Position numbers and translations under genes: made by a program. The notes beneath the pieces are model-generated. The model was not told the DNA's origin. It made no database searches and saw only the letters and a program-made list of their open reading frames with translations. This document shows positions 11,422 to 23,600 of a DNA stretch of 24,269 bases, one piece after another; position 1 is the stretch's first letter; each line of letters opens with the position of its first letter. The stretch comes from Oppiella nova. Taxonomy: Eukaryota > Arthropoda > Arachnida > Sarcoptiformes > Oppiidae. The stretch is taken from the NCBI GenBank assembly GCA_905397405.1, contig CAJPVJ010000491.1, forward strand, positions 1 to 24,269, written 5' to 3'.

Positions 11422-13339
11422 ACCCAATGATTATTTATTGTATAACCTTTGCCACCCTTTTGACACTGGTGGTTTGTACTGCCATACTGTGTGGCCACTT
11501 ATGGAGTTTTGAGTCATCATTATTGATTAAAAAGCATTTGAAAAAAGTATTTAAAAGTGTCCAATATTTACAGCCCTAACCTACCGATTATTCCCTATTC
11601 TTCAATATTTTAATTCATATGAATTATACTAATGAGTACAGTATTGCGAAACTTTTCACACGTATTCATTCACATTATAAATGTGTGAATTTATATGAAA
11701 TACCGGAACCTTTTTGTCTAATATTATGTTTACTATTGAAGTCAAGTATCATTAAAATTGCAAAATTAAAAAAAAAAATTTAATAAATCTTTGTAATATA
11801 CAGTACTTTATTTACTATTAAATTTTTATGCTTGTTTAGAAGTCATTTAAATAAAATACATTAAAATATTTTACAGCAATTGTATGAATGCTTTCTTGAT
11901 TTCCAACGAATGATATCTGTATTAAAAAATAAACAAGATAAAAATGAGTTCAATAAATTCAATAAAAGATTTATGTATAAAGTATTCTAAGTTTTTATAT
12001 AATTATAAATGTCATTTGTGTTTTTAATAAACAAAATGATATAAATTCATAAGTATTAATTTGTCAAACTTATTTAATTCACATAATATATTACACTATA
12101 ATCTTATAACATATGAAAAGCCGATATTAATTGATAATAATTTAAAAGGTTTTATTTTTTATTGGAAATTCGTGAAGTACTATACATTTATAGCTATAGT
12201 TACACATATTATGCCAACAATAAAAAACAATAAAATAAAATAACTAGCAATTATTTTTTACATGTGATATCTAGGATGGACAGGGAGGTATAGGTATAAA
12301 CGCCTTATTAACCCCTAATGTCAGAGATTTGTGTAATAATATTTGAAATCATATGCATATTGCGATAATTCATATTTAATATGAATATTACATTTTTTAA
12401 AAGCATTTCAATGTTGAACAACACATTCAAAGGACATTAAAAAACAAAAGCAAAAAATATTTTAAGGAAATAATTTCATATATTATACGCTTTAAGCAAT
12501 TGAGACAATAAACACATTTTCATTATAATCATAGTATTTAAAAAAGTTTGAATTGTTTTTCGCATATGCATTGAAAAAATATTTTAATACTATTTACATG
12601 AATATCAAATAAATGTATTGAAAGCTATTATAAAGCTTAATTGACACTTTTGTTAGAGATAATTAAAAGTTATTTGGTATTTAGGTAGAGGTTAGGTATT
12701 TATAATAAAAAACTTATATTCAACTCAAAAATCATAAATCTTTTTCAAATATAATACATTCAAAATCGTAGATTAAATGATTTAATTAACATTAATAAAT
12801 ATATATACTCATATTTGGATTTAAGTGTATTTGCATTATATTTTTGGTTCGCAAAAAAATTAACTCTAAATATGCAGTATCTGGGTCACTTTTGAAACAC
12901 CGTAAACATTCGCTAGACATGTTATTGTTTATGAATTAATATTTGATACGATTTTGATTACGCTTTCTCGATGAAAAGGCTTTAATGGTATTGATCTCTA
13001 AATGTGATTAATATATTATATTATAAGTTATGTACATGGTTAATACATGTTTGTCAGATTAGCAACAATTGTGCAAAAGTAGTATTTTTTATGATTTTGT
13101 GAACAACACAATCGCTTTTGTGACTCCAAATCATTAATTCAAATAAAATACAAATAAAAAACAACGACTTTCTAGTGTGTGTTAAATCTGAAACTTAAAT
13201 ATAAAACTTATAGCAAATCGGTTAATATTAAAGCATATTATACTTATACACACACTCTATATATGCATATATTAATAATGAGGTTATAATTTTTGTTGTT
13301 TATTAACTGAAAATGTTTTGTTATTTGTTTTCTCTCCAG

Positions 13340-13346
<7 letters not shown>

Positions 13347-13406
<60 letters not shown>
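13347..13406. repeat. CT microsatellite running into the assembly gap
   Basis: Thirty CT units end exactly where the Ns begin, so the true tract is probably longer and is the likely cause of the gap. Confidence 0.97.
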
Positions 13407-13440
13407 NNNNNNNNNNNNNNNNNNNNNNNNNNNNNNNNNN
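13407..13440. other. Assembly gap (34 N)
   Basis: A run of 34 Ns joins a CT tract on the left to a sequence on the right that is an exact copy of 18006-18084. The size is probably an estimate and the join should be treated with caution. Confidence 0.98.
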
Positions 13441-13519
13441 TTTATATTAAATATATAATATACTCGTAAACTCTCTCACATATAATACTTACTGTTTGCG
13501 AGTCTCTCTCTCTCTCTCT
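13441..13519. repeat. 79-bp exact duplicate at the gap edge, copy 1
   Basis: Beginning at the first base after the gap, 79 bp are identical to 18006-18084. They contain TAATATACTCGTAAACTC and TACTTACTGTTTGCGAG and end in a TC tract. The match stops inside that tract, where this copy reads GCTATATT and the other continues TCTC. Confidence 0.96.
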
Positions 13520-16500
13520 GCTATATTAAATCCCGCAAAACCCAGCCCTCAGTTAATTAATATCAATGCAAATACATTACAAACATTTACAACAAAACAG
13601 TATATATTTGTTAGGGAAAGAGATTGCAAAATATTCATCAGTTTTAATGATTGGAGAGAAAATGTTATATTTATTTTTTATTTAATTAATGAAATAGCAT
13701 CGATAATCTACAACATAACAAACTATATATTAAAATATATAAATGGTAAGCATACAAAAAAATATGAGTTCCCAATAGAGACGTTCCTATTGAATGAGAT
13801 AAGAATCAAGTCATGGCCAGAATATTCTTAAACATTTGGATTTATATATGTTTTTATATATACATGTTAATAGATAGCATAGATTTTGATGTGAATTTAT
13901 ATTTGAGTTCGCAAATGAAAAATAACATATTTTTAGTTACAAAATACTTTTCGCAAGTATTTTTAATTATTATTATATCAAACATAATAATAATTTACTC
14001 GTAAGGCTAAGGAATTGTGTTTTAAATTAATGTCTTTAGATAATATTAATATTAATAATACATTTCAATTATAAACGCAAAACTCATTTATTATTTATTA
14101 AAATTTTTATAATGATACTAATTCTTGTAGTATTGTTTGCAAATATTAATACAATATTTTTTGCGCACATATTTGTGCGGATTTTTTTGGTAATTAAAAT
14201 TTTTCTCACATTTCATTGAATTTTTTTATACTTCGCTGATAAATATTCAGAAAATTAAATTATATTATAGTTTAAACGCTATTTTTATTTTTTGTTATTT
14301 CACTTTTCGTATGGGACTTTCAATCATTAAATATATAATATCTGGAAGTTTTTGCATTGATTTTTAAAAATCTGTGGGAAATATAATTTGCAATATTTAT
14401 TTTGAAAGTAAATATATTTCCACATACTTTATCACTTTTAATTTTAATTATTATTTTGATATATACAAATGATTTAATATGCGAATATAAATGAATAAGC
14501 AATATAACTTATTTTTCCGGTACTCAATAATTTTATATCGTAATTAAAATATTAATTATATTTGTCGAAAACAAAAAATAATATGTTTTTATAACTGAAT
14601 TATTAAATAAATTAGTCACGAATATCATAAAACTACTAAACTACTAGCTAACTACTAGTTTCATAGTGGACTATTATGAATATTTATGAAAATACATTCA
14701 AAAACAGTAATTTTCAAACAAGGTGTGAAATTAAAACTTTAAATATTTCACTCAAAATTCGTGATTAAAACCATTTAATAGACTTTTGAAGGCATTGAAT
14801 AGCATTCAAATATACGTCACTTTCAATTAAATTAAATGAGAAGCGAAACAAAATAAATAAAACTTTTAATAACTTTTGTTTGCTATAAGTTTTTCATGTT
14901 ACTTTCGTTTCAATTGTATGATTAAAACAATTTATAACTATTTTTTCAAACATGAATATTCTGTGTATAGTAAGATCTATTATAAACTACCATAATATAT
15001 TATTATATACTACAATGATAATAATAACCTTGTTGCTAAATAATTCTGAGTATTCTTATGCTATAAAAAGGGCCCAAAAATATACGTAACAAATGCTGCA
15101 AAAGTAGGACAAGGCTTGAGGTAACGGGTACTCCATTCCCTTCATAATATCTAACCCTTTAGTATATAGCGTATGGACTGTCCTTGCGGTGCACTGGTAG
15201 ACAAAAACTGGTTAAAAACTAATGCAAAACTAATTATTTCACTAAATTATAAGACTTTTATTTTTATTATAATAGAAAGTATTCTCTCATAACTTAATCC
15301 TCTTTTTTTGCTATTTGTTTGATAACTGTTTTGATGTCCTGTATGTGTGAGACTCCCGTTCCCCTTTCACCAGTAAAGGTGCTAATGGTATATAAGATTA
15401 TTGGTGGCATTTTTTATTTTATCAGGTACACATTCCGATTCTGCAATTTATTGTCACATATTTTTAAGTGTTTTTTGGTGATAACATAGGAATATAAATA
15501 AAAATGTGTTTTGAAATGACAAAAACTTCAAAAATTATTGCCAATAGATTATAGTTATTGAATATCTATATGTAAATGCAATTTTTAATTAGTTTTAATC
15601 GGGGTCTAATTTCACAATTCATTAGCACATTTCAATATTTACAGTAAATCAATGTATTATATCACTGCGATTAGAGTTCAACATAATATTATTGAAATAA
15701 TAACTAGTTTTTGTATCATAACCCTTTTTGTTTTTAATTAATCAATGCGTTAGATTGCTTAACAATATTTAATATGAATTATTATAACATATATTTTTTA
15801 ATATTCAAATTTACATTATATATTGAATCGATTATATCAGCCATTATCTAATGGTAAGTGTACTCATAATTAGGGGGTTTTCGTATGGTATCCCTTATAT
15901 CCCAAATACTGTTATATTCATACAAACTTGTTTTCTAGCAACTTTTATATTTTGCAAAAATAACTGATGGCAAGCAATGATAAACAATATGAATTGTGTT
16001 TTTCCATAAGGCAATTATATAATTATCATAAAACTGTGTGTGAACTTCAAATCACAAATACTATTATACATGTATAATAGTATATTATGAAAACAATTAC
16101 CATTAAAAATAAATAAAAATTAGAAATATTTGGTCATTTTTGAGTTTAAATCCACTTAACCCTACGCCGAGTATGTATTGTAAACATTACGATAATATAA
16201 TAAAAACAAATGCCTAATCAAATTGTAGTTAAATTTGATTTTTATAACTTTCTATGACTACATTCCCCACCGATTAATAGGGATATAAATTTGATACGAA
16301 AATTTTAGTCAGATTTTTGGGACCGATTGTATTATAAACATTGATATCACGAGCACTACATTAACGCTAGTAAAACATAATCGCATAAATGAAACAACAC
16401 AAAGAAAAATACTAATATCAATAAAATGCATTTATTTTTATTTAATATACTTTTCATTTTTTGTTATATAAAATATTATTTAGGAAAAATGAAAATTACT

Positions 16501-16806
16501 GTTAAGCAGAGTGACCCGTATTTTGCTAATAGAAACTCACGTTTTCCTAATGCAATGCTTATATGCCTTTCATATGATATATCCTACGAAATACACACAA
16601 CTGTTGTCTTATATAATCATTCATTCATTTACGTAAAACGCGTTAAACCATTGTCTCAAATGATAGGACCCGTATCCCTATGGAAGTCATATCACTCCCA
16701 TACACAATGAGTTTCTATAGTTTTTTGGGTAGAAATTATATATTTTTCTAATGACTTTTTATTATAACCTTTCCATTCATTCAACACACACTTACTGCTA
16801 GTGTAG

Positions 16807-16841
16807 TAACATTGCATTTTGAACCACTTTCTCAATTATAA
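16807..16841. repeat. Short diverged repeat, copy 2
   Basis: Partner of 11387-11421 (29 of 35 matches). No terminal repeats or coding sequence are attached. Confidence 0.35.
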
Positions 16842-18005
16842 CGAATTAAATATCGCATAAAAACACTGTTTTGGTTGAGATATCTCTCGCTATTTCAATG
16901 GTAAAAGAGCTCTTCATTTGTTGATTTCCTATTCGGAAAAGCCTTTAATATAATAACAATAATAATATAACTAATTTTTTCTTAATATCACAAAAAACAA
17001 TCAACAATTCAATAGAAAAAATCGCATTATTTTCACTATATGTTGAAAACACTTACATTTTTTATATAACAATAATTATCCGTTATTTCATATGAAGTAA
17101 TAGACAATAAATCAAAAACACATAAAATGTTTATTAAATTTGACTTGAACTTAATTCTCTAAGCAATTATCCGTAGCCTCTCCCGGTGCCTTTCAGCACA
17201 GGTAGGTTATGTTTAGGGGTGAAAACATATTTACGAAACATACACATAATCAGCATAATTTTACATATTCAAATGTTTATCGTATTTTAAATTCATTGTG
17301 TTTTTATATAACAGTGTAGTATTTTTATGTGCATAAACTTGAACTGGATTTAACATGTTATTTTTTTGTGGGGTTTGTTTTTTAATTTTATTAAAAATTT
17401 ATTTATTAGTTATTTTTGCATTAAAAGTTACGATTTTAATTAATGTTTAATCGCAATTTTTAAATTGAAATATAATTTATATTTATTAGTGTACGTATTT
17501 TATAAACAGGTATTAATATACAAATATTTAAATATAAAACTTTTAGGTTTTGTTTTTGTTGACCTAAATATTGGATTTCAATTGAAAAATGATATATAGA
17601 TGTAAGTATGAAATTATAATCACATTTTTGGCTATAATTACCCACCTAATACACATACCCCGCGTACATAATGTATTATTTTGGCACACAATTGGTCAGT
17701 AAATAAAATCATTTACAAAAACAAATTTTTAAACGCTTCCATAAAATAATTATTTAATACTTTCAATGACTAAATAATTATAATTTTTAAAAGTAATTTT
17801 CAATCCTTTTTTACTCTTTATTATAATATTTAGTTAAATATTGAATCAGAATTCAAGTGCTGATACCTTGAAGTGATTACTATTTGAATAGGATTTTGAT
17901 TTACAAAAAAACTATTACTCCTTTATTATATTAAGTTATTATAATATAATGAGTATTCAAATCATAAAAATTGTTGTTTTTGCAAAATATTTACTTAATT
18001 ATATT

Positions 18006-18089
18006 TTTATATTAAATATATAATATACTCGTAAACTCTCTCACATATAATACTTACTGTTTGCGAGTCTCTCTCTCTCTCTCTCTCTC
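18006..18089. repeat. 79-bp exact duplicate, copy 2, with TC tract
   Basis: Positions 18006-18084 equal 13441-13519 base for base; the TC tract here runs on to 18089 (11 units from 18068). The left flank is ordinary AT-rich DNA, so this copy is embedded in continuous sequence, unlike the gap-edge copy. Confidence 0.96.
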
Positions 18090-19907
18090 ATTGTTTTCCT
18101 CCAATTTTTCAAAACAATAAAACAATTAAATATTATATTAATTATAATTTGATTAACAAAAAATCATTAGCCATTGATTGTCAAAGTATTTTGTGTGTGT
18201 TTCAGAAATTTAATGGAAATAAAATATAATTTTAATTATTACTTTTCGTATGATATAACATTTATTTTTAATAAATTTTATAAAATTATACTTAAGTATG
18301 TGTTTAGATTTTTATACGGAGTGTATTATATTACAAACATTACACTATGTTATGTTTTTTATTTTATGCACTTTTTTCCATAATTTAAATCTCAGTTACT
18401 TGTAGTGAATACAATTGTGATAACAAGCACATTTATTATTCAAAGCATAAAACCATTTCTAACCTCACATGAGATGCTATACTAATTAACTAATGATAAA
18501 ATGCGATTCAGTTGATTATAAAAAATATTTTTATAGTTTAAATCAATAGCAATGAACTCGTATTGACTATAATCAGACATATCTAAATATAAATTTTAAA
18601 TTTTTGCTTAATTTTTATAATGTATTAAAAAATAATACAGTATATTTTTAAAGGGTATCAAAATGTGTAATCAATAAACAAAATTATGTTACTATTTTTG
18701 TACTCACATAAACAAATTATGAACAAATAAAAACTAATTAAATGACCAAAATGTCTGTAATTAAATGTTACATAAATAGCAAACATGTTTAATGTCCGGA
18801 AATAGCCAGTAATTTAGATAAAAATCTATACTAATAATCATATTTTAAATAAACACATTGTATTGTAAGAATTATATACAAATTAGGACTCCATTTATAC
18901 ATGTGATTTAAATATATAATCTAGATCATTGTTAAATTTTGTGATTATTTATAATACATTATATTTACTTATCTTTCAATCATGTAAACTCTATATAAGA
19001 CATTTATTTGTATTAATATATCACGACATTTAACTGCTCTTGGCTAAATATCAGTTTACTAGCTGGAAGTGTTAGTCTAAGTGACAGTCTATGATACAAA
19101 TCCCTTGAATCCCAATTGACTACCAGTGCCAGTGATGATCTGGAACATCCTATGGGAAGCTTATGCATACAAAACACTTTTTTATTAGTAATTTACTACT
19201 ATTTATACGGTATAACGGATTTGGATATCCGTAGGAATACTACTTAACATTTATATCTGAGTATAAAACTATGAGAAAAAGTTTTTCATTGAAAAAAGTA
19301 TTACAAAAAAGTTTCTAAACCTTTGAGCAAATATGTGAATAGTTTCTAAATATTTATGGTTAAAAATAATTTATATTTTTGTGTGAAATATGATAAAAAT
19401 TTTGGATAAATCCCCAGTTTGACAGTAAATTGAATTAATTATTTTACTATATTTAATACTATAATACTATATTTAAAACGCTCACAATTATTATCATAAG
19501 TGCATTTAATTGTAACTTTATTTTTGGATATATTTAATTTATTTTAATTATTTGGTGATTGAATAAACTTTATTTGAATGATAAACTTATCAAGCGTAAA
19601 ATATACGGCCATAAATCATAATTAAAACGCCATGAAAAAAATAATAACACATTAGACCTATTATATAAGCTAATGTTTTTGTTTAATAATAATTGTAATT
19701 AATTTTTTTTCCTATTTAACGGTGCACTTAATCAGTGGCAACATATGAAAAAAGGCTATTTATTATGAATATAATGGGGAAATTTAATTAATTTCTCAAT
19801 TTGTTTATAATTGAAAAATTAATTTTAATTATTAATACCTTATAAACATGTATTTAAATATTTTTTTCTGTATATTCATATAATTGAATTGAGTTTGTCT
19901 TATGTGT

Positions 19908-19908
<1 letters not shown>

Positions 19909-19944
<36 letters not shown>
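19909..19944. repeat. GA microsatellite, 18 units
   Basis: A pure GA tract about 420 bp upstream of the TATA box of the second peroxidase. In insects such tracts can bind GAGA-type factors, but a role here is only a possibility. Confidence 0.97.
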
Positions 19945-19948
<4 letters not shown>

Positions 19949-20328
19949 CTTTTGTTTTTATGAAACACTGATTCCCATAAATCTGCGGATAGTTTGCTCT
20001 CAAACCTGAATCCATGCTAACTATTAGGGGAGAGAAAAGTTTGAAAACATAACTAGGTTTGGGGTTTAGGTAAAAAAATACATAATAATAACACTGTTAT
20101 CCCGAGTGTTATAAAAACAAGTGATATATAAATGAAGACTAAGTTAATGCCATTTAATAAAAACTTTTTTGTTTTTTCTCAAACTTTTTAGAGGTTTTTG
20201 GAAAACTAGTAAAACTTTTTCTACAGTCGACTCTCTCACTCAAGTCATACGGTTTTCTTACGGCATTTGAATCGCGCGAATCCAGTGTTTGTTTTGTTGC
20301 TGTTTTGCCGTTAAGGGTGTGAACCAGA

Positions 20329-20338
20329 TATATAAAAG
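20329..20338 (+). promoter_or_regulatory. TATA box of the second peroxidase gene
   Basis: TATATAAAAG stands in a locally less AT-rich stretch (20221-20345), about 340 bp before the start codon, and fits the TATAWAAG consensus. Transcription would be expected to begin about 30 bp downstream, near 20360. No strong initiator match is visible there. The alternative is a spliced leader using the acceptor-like site at 20397-20398. Confidence 0.6.
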
Positions 20339-20359
20339 TCCAATAATTATGGCTTAACT

Positions 20360-20679
20360 CTGAGCCAAACCGTTGTGTCTCTCGTTTTCATTTCGCAGGA
20401 CTGGTTGTACTCAATATTCCAGTGCTCTCTCGCTCTCTCTATTCTCACTCATTCTCTCTCGCATTCTCTCTCCAACTCTCGCGAAATTCGTGACACTTTT
20501 CTCTCCAAAAGGATTGTGAACTGCGTTAATACTCCCTAAACAGTGATCAGGGAGAGAGTGGAAAGGGATACAACTCACACTCTCCGTACAAATCGCCAGT
20601 TCCGCCAAATTTACAAACTTTTTTCATAAATAACTTATAAATGTTTTCGTGATTATAAACTCACAAAAAAGTTTCCAAA
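20360..20679 (+). other. Probable 5' UTR of the second peroxidase, CT-rich
   Basis: This lies between the TATA box and the start codon. It holds an imperfect CT-rich stretch at about 20424-20485. TTTTCATTTCGCAG, ending at 20398, looks like an intron acceptor. A minimal upstream frame (ATG TTT TCG TGA) at 20641-20652 lies in frame with the main ATG and is closed by its own stop. It is the only upstream ATG I see in this stretch. The exact transcription start is not determined. Confidence 0.5.
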
Positions 20680-23600
20680 ATGTTTAAAAACTTTTTAATC
20701 GTGCTTCTCATCGGCTACGCTACCGGTGCCGTCGAGTACTCGTACGACACCGTACTCACCAACTCCTACCCCTACACATCAGGCAAACTCAATGCCTACG
20801 AGTCGAGCCCGCAGTACGTGCAGACATCGGACGCCAAATACGACCCGTTGCGGGAGTACTCCCCGGAGTTGTCGGGAATATACGTCAAATACCTCAGCCG
20901 AGAGCAACCCTACGGACAGGGGTGCGACTCGTATGGGAAGGGCTCGTCGGCCCTGTCCGACCAGGACCTACACGAGGCCACGGAGTTCGCCAACCAACAG
21001 ATCCGGGGCTACGAAAACGCGAACCAACAGTACCTGGCTATCGATCCGCGCGGTTTGAATTTCAGTGCTTATATTTTCGGTGCTATACTCCAGTCCCGCT
21101 ATAATGAGTACACCACTCAGTACCTGATGAGCAAGTAAGTGATTATTCTTGTGTTTATTATGCCTACCGCCTACCTGTCCACTCTCACTCTCACACACCC
21201 ATACTTTACTCGGGTTTCTATAGCTATTTACTTATATTTTTTTATGAATTTTACTACTTTTGAGTTAAGTATTAAAAAAAGTAAAAATCTTTTGACAATT
21301 GATGTATGAGTTGTATTCGCATAATTAGTTTAGTATAACAAAAGGGTTTGAGTTTTATTTTTACTTTTTTTGAGTGAAATGTTTTGAAATGGGATATAAT
21401 TTATATGTGGATTTATGGTATGAATGCCTAGTTTTCAAGGCTTGTATTTATTTAAATTCTTAAGACGTTTTAGTATAATTGGACTAAAAGTAGCAAAAAT
21501 AAAAGTTTTTGATTACAGTTATAGCGAAATATTTATTTATATATGGAATTGAGTTATAGTTTTGATTTTTGTATGAATTTTGAATGAGAGAGAGAGAGAG
21601 AGAGAGAGCTATATTTTATTGTGATATACATAATTATCTAGTTAAAAATCTTTTTAAATAACTTAATAACTTATAAATAAAATAGAAATTAATTATTTTC
21701 TAAATTATGAACGGAAATTATTTTATAGTCTTTTTCAACAATAATAACTAATTTGTAATTCAAATCCCTATACGTTTTCATACGATTACTAACATTAATG
21801 TGTAAATAATAAACACTTTTAAAAGATTTATCTCAAAATTATAGCTTTCCTAAATGCTACATGTTTAATTTATTGAATTTTTAGTCCAATAAATCAATAA
21901 TTTATTTGTATATATATTGTATAAATGTTTTCACAGTATATTAACTTTGAACGATTTGACTCGAGAACAATATATACATTAAATAAGTTATAAAACAATT
22001 TTTAAAGCCCCGGGAGTACTGAGGGGAACTGGTAGTCTGGAAGTAAACGGTAGTCTAGACTTCAATAAACTTTTATAACACAGTTATATAACAGTTTAGT
22101 TTTAATATAATTTTATTTGATAGCAATAATGAACGCCCAAACAGTTTCGCCATTCAGTTCAGTCACTCGTGTAAAAAGTATTTTTTGTGTCCATTAAACC
22201 GATCATTAGGTTTAATAAATACACAAATTATGAAATCATTATATTTTCATTCAGTAGTGATAATAAATAATAACTAGAAATTTTTGTAGCTAAAGTTTTA
22301 AGTCATATATTCATATAAATATATAAATTGAGACCAATATTAGAGAGAGAGAGAGAGAGAGAGAGAGCTATTTTGTAGACTATTTTCACATTATAACTCT
22401 TCATTCACTTATAATTATGTTAATTATTGTCTCAAATCATTAGCTTATAATACATTGTAGTTACAAAACATACATATTTAACCGCACTTTCACTGTATGT
22501 TTGCAATGCGGGAACTGGATTACGGTCGGCCTAAATCGATAACAAATATATCATAACATTATTTTCCCATTGAACTAGCTCACTCTATATTTACAGCGGT
22601 TTTTCCATATTAATGACTTTCAAAAAATTAAATAAAATCATGTATTGTCTTATTAATTGGCATACAATTAGTCCGTTTGACTACTGATTCTCAGCTCATC
22701 ATAAAGTTTTAGGCCTTTGTATATAAAATTAAAAATATTAATGACTTTCAAAAAATTAAATAAAATCATGTATTGTCTTATTAATTGGCATACAATTAGT
22801 CCGTTTGACTACTGATTCTCAGCTCATCATAAAGTTTTAGGCCTTTGTATATAAAATTAAAATTAATTTTATTTTAGATAGTAAATGATCCGGTAATTTT
22901 AACATTTAACTTTTAATTAGAAAACTTTTCATTTCATTTGTTTGATAACAGATATAATGACTATTTTTAGATGACTATGACTTAATACTGTCGTAAATAA
23001 ATACTTTTGCGTATAATATCCGCTATATTTCAGTTATAATTAAATGATAAAGATAATATAGATATTATGTTTTTTAATGTTATTTAAATTGCTTTTATCT
23101 GTGCTGATTATATACTTATACTTATATACTTAATATTTTTCTAACAGATAAAAGTGTTAGAGTACTTTATCGGGATATTAAACTTTTTGAAACATTTTTG
23201 AGGGCTATCTCGTAATAAAAAGTATTAAATTACATGTATTTTTATTATTAAATTAAAAAAATTGTGACCGAAATTTATATAGACTTCCGAAACAGTCATT
23301 TATAAATAAGTTTTATAATAAAATTTATATATAATTTGCATAAACTTCATAAACCTATTTGTATTCATGAACTCAATGTACAAATAAATTTAATATTAAC
23401 ATGCAAAAAAAATGCTCTTAAATTGGATTAAAAGTATTTTTGATAATAAAAAGCCTTTATTTTTGTTACAATAAAAAACTATTTCACTATTTAAAGATAA
23501 CAATCTAATTTTAATTATTTCTAATCCATGTTAAAAATGTAGTTGAATATAATTAGTGAATAAATTAATAAAATTTCAGACAACTTTTTTGTTATACAAA

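Larger units (their letters stand above)
10593..20220. other. AT-rich intergenic stretch with microsatellites and a scaffold gap
   Basis: About 9.6 kb between the BPHL-like gene and the second peroxidase promoter. It has no open frame with a recognisable domain. Less AT-rich patches near 11440-11510, 12275-12330, 15060-15200, 15330-15400 and 16490-16700 may be old decayed repeats, but I recognise none. Named structures (GT and CT tracts, the N gap, the 79-bp duplication and a diverged short repeat) are listed separately. Confidence 0.72.

Noticed and set aside
13496-13831. 111-codon open frame right of the scaffold gap
   Set aside because: It begins inside the TC tract of the 79-bp duplication and continues with low-complexity Asn/Ile/Lys-rich sequence, so it reads as chance.
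15060-15400. Two less AT-rich patches that might be a tRNA or SINE head
   Set aside because: I could not find paired A and B box motifs or a cloverleaf. A short CACC/GGTG hairpin near 15370 is too small to support a call.
16426-16710. 94-codon open frame in a slightly less AT-rich patch
   Set aside because: I recognise no family motif. GACCCGTAT occurs twice within it and there are no good splice borders. It could be a decayed repeat, but coding function is not supported.
20411-20608. 65-codon minus-strand open frame over the leader of the second peroxidase
   Set aside because: It is the complement of a CT-rich leader (Arg/Glu/Ser-rich translation) with no motif.
20726-21198. Alternative frames over peroxidase exon 1, including an Arg/Thr/Pro-rich one
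   Set aside because: The frame starting at 20680 has a signal peptide, a good start context and an in-phase splice donor into the peroxidase domain; the others are overlaps.
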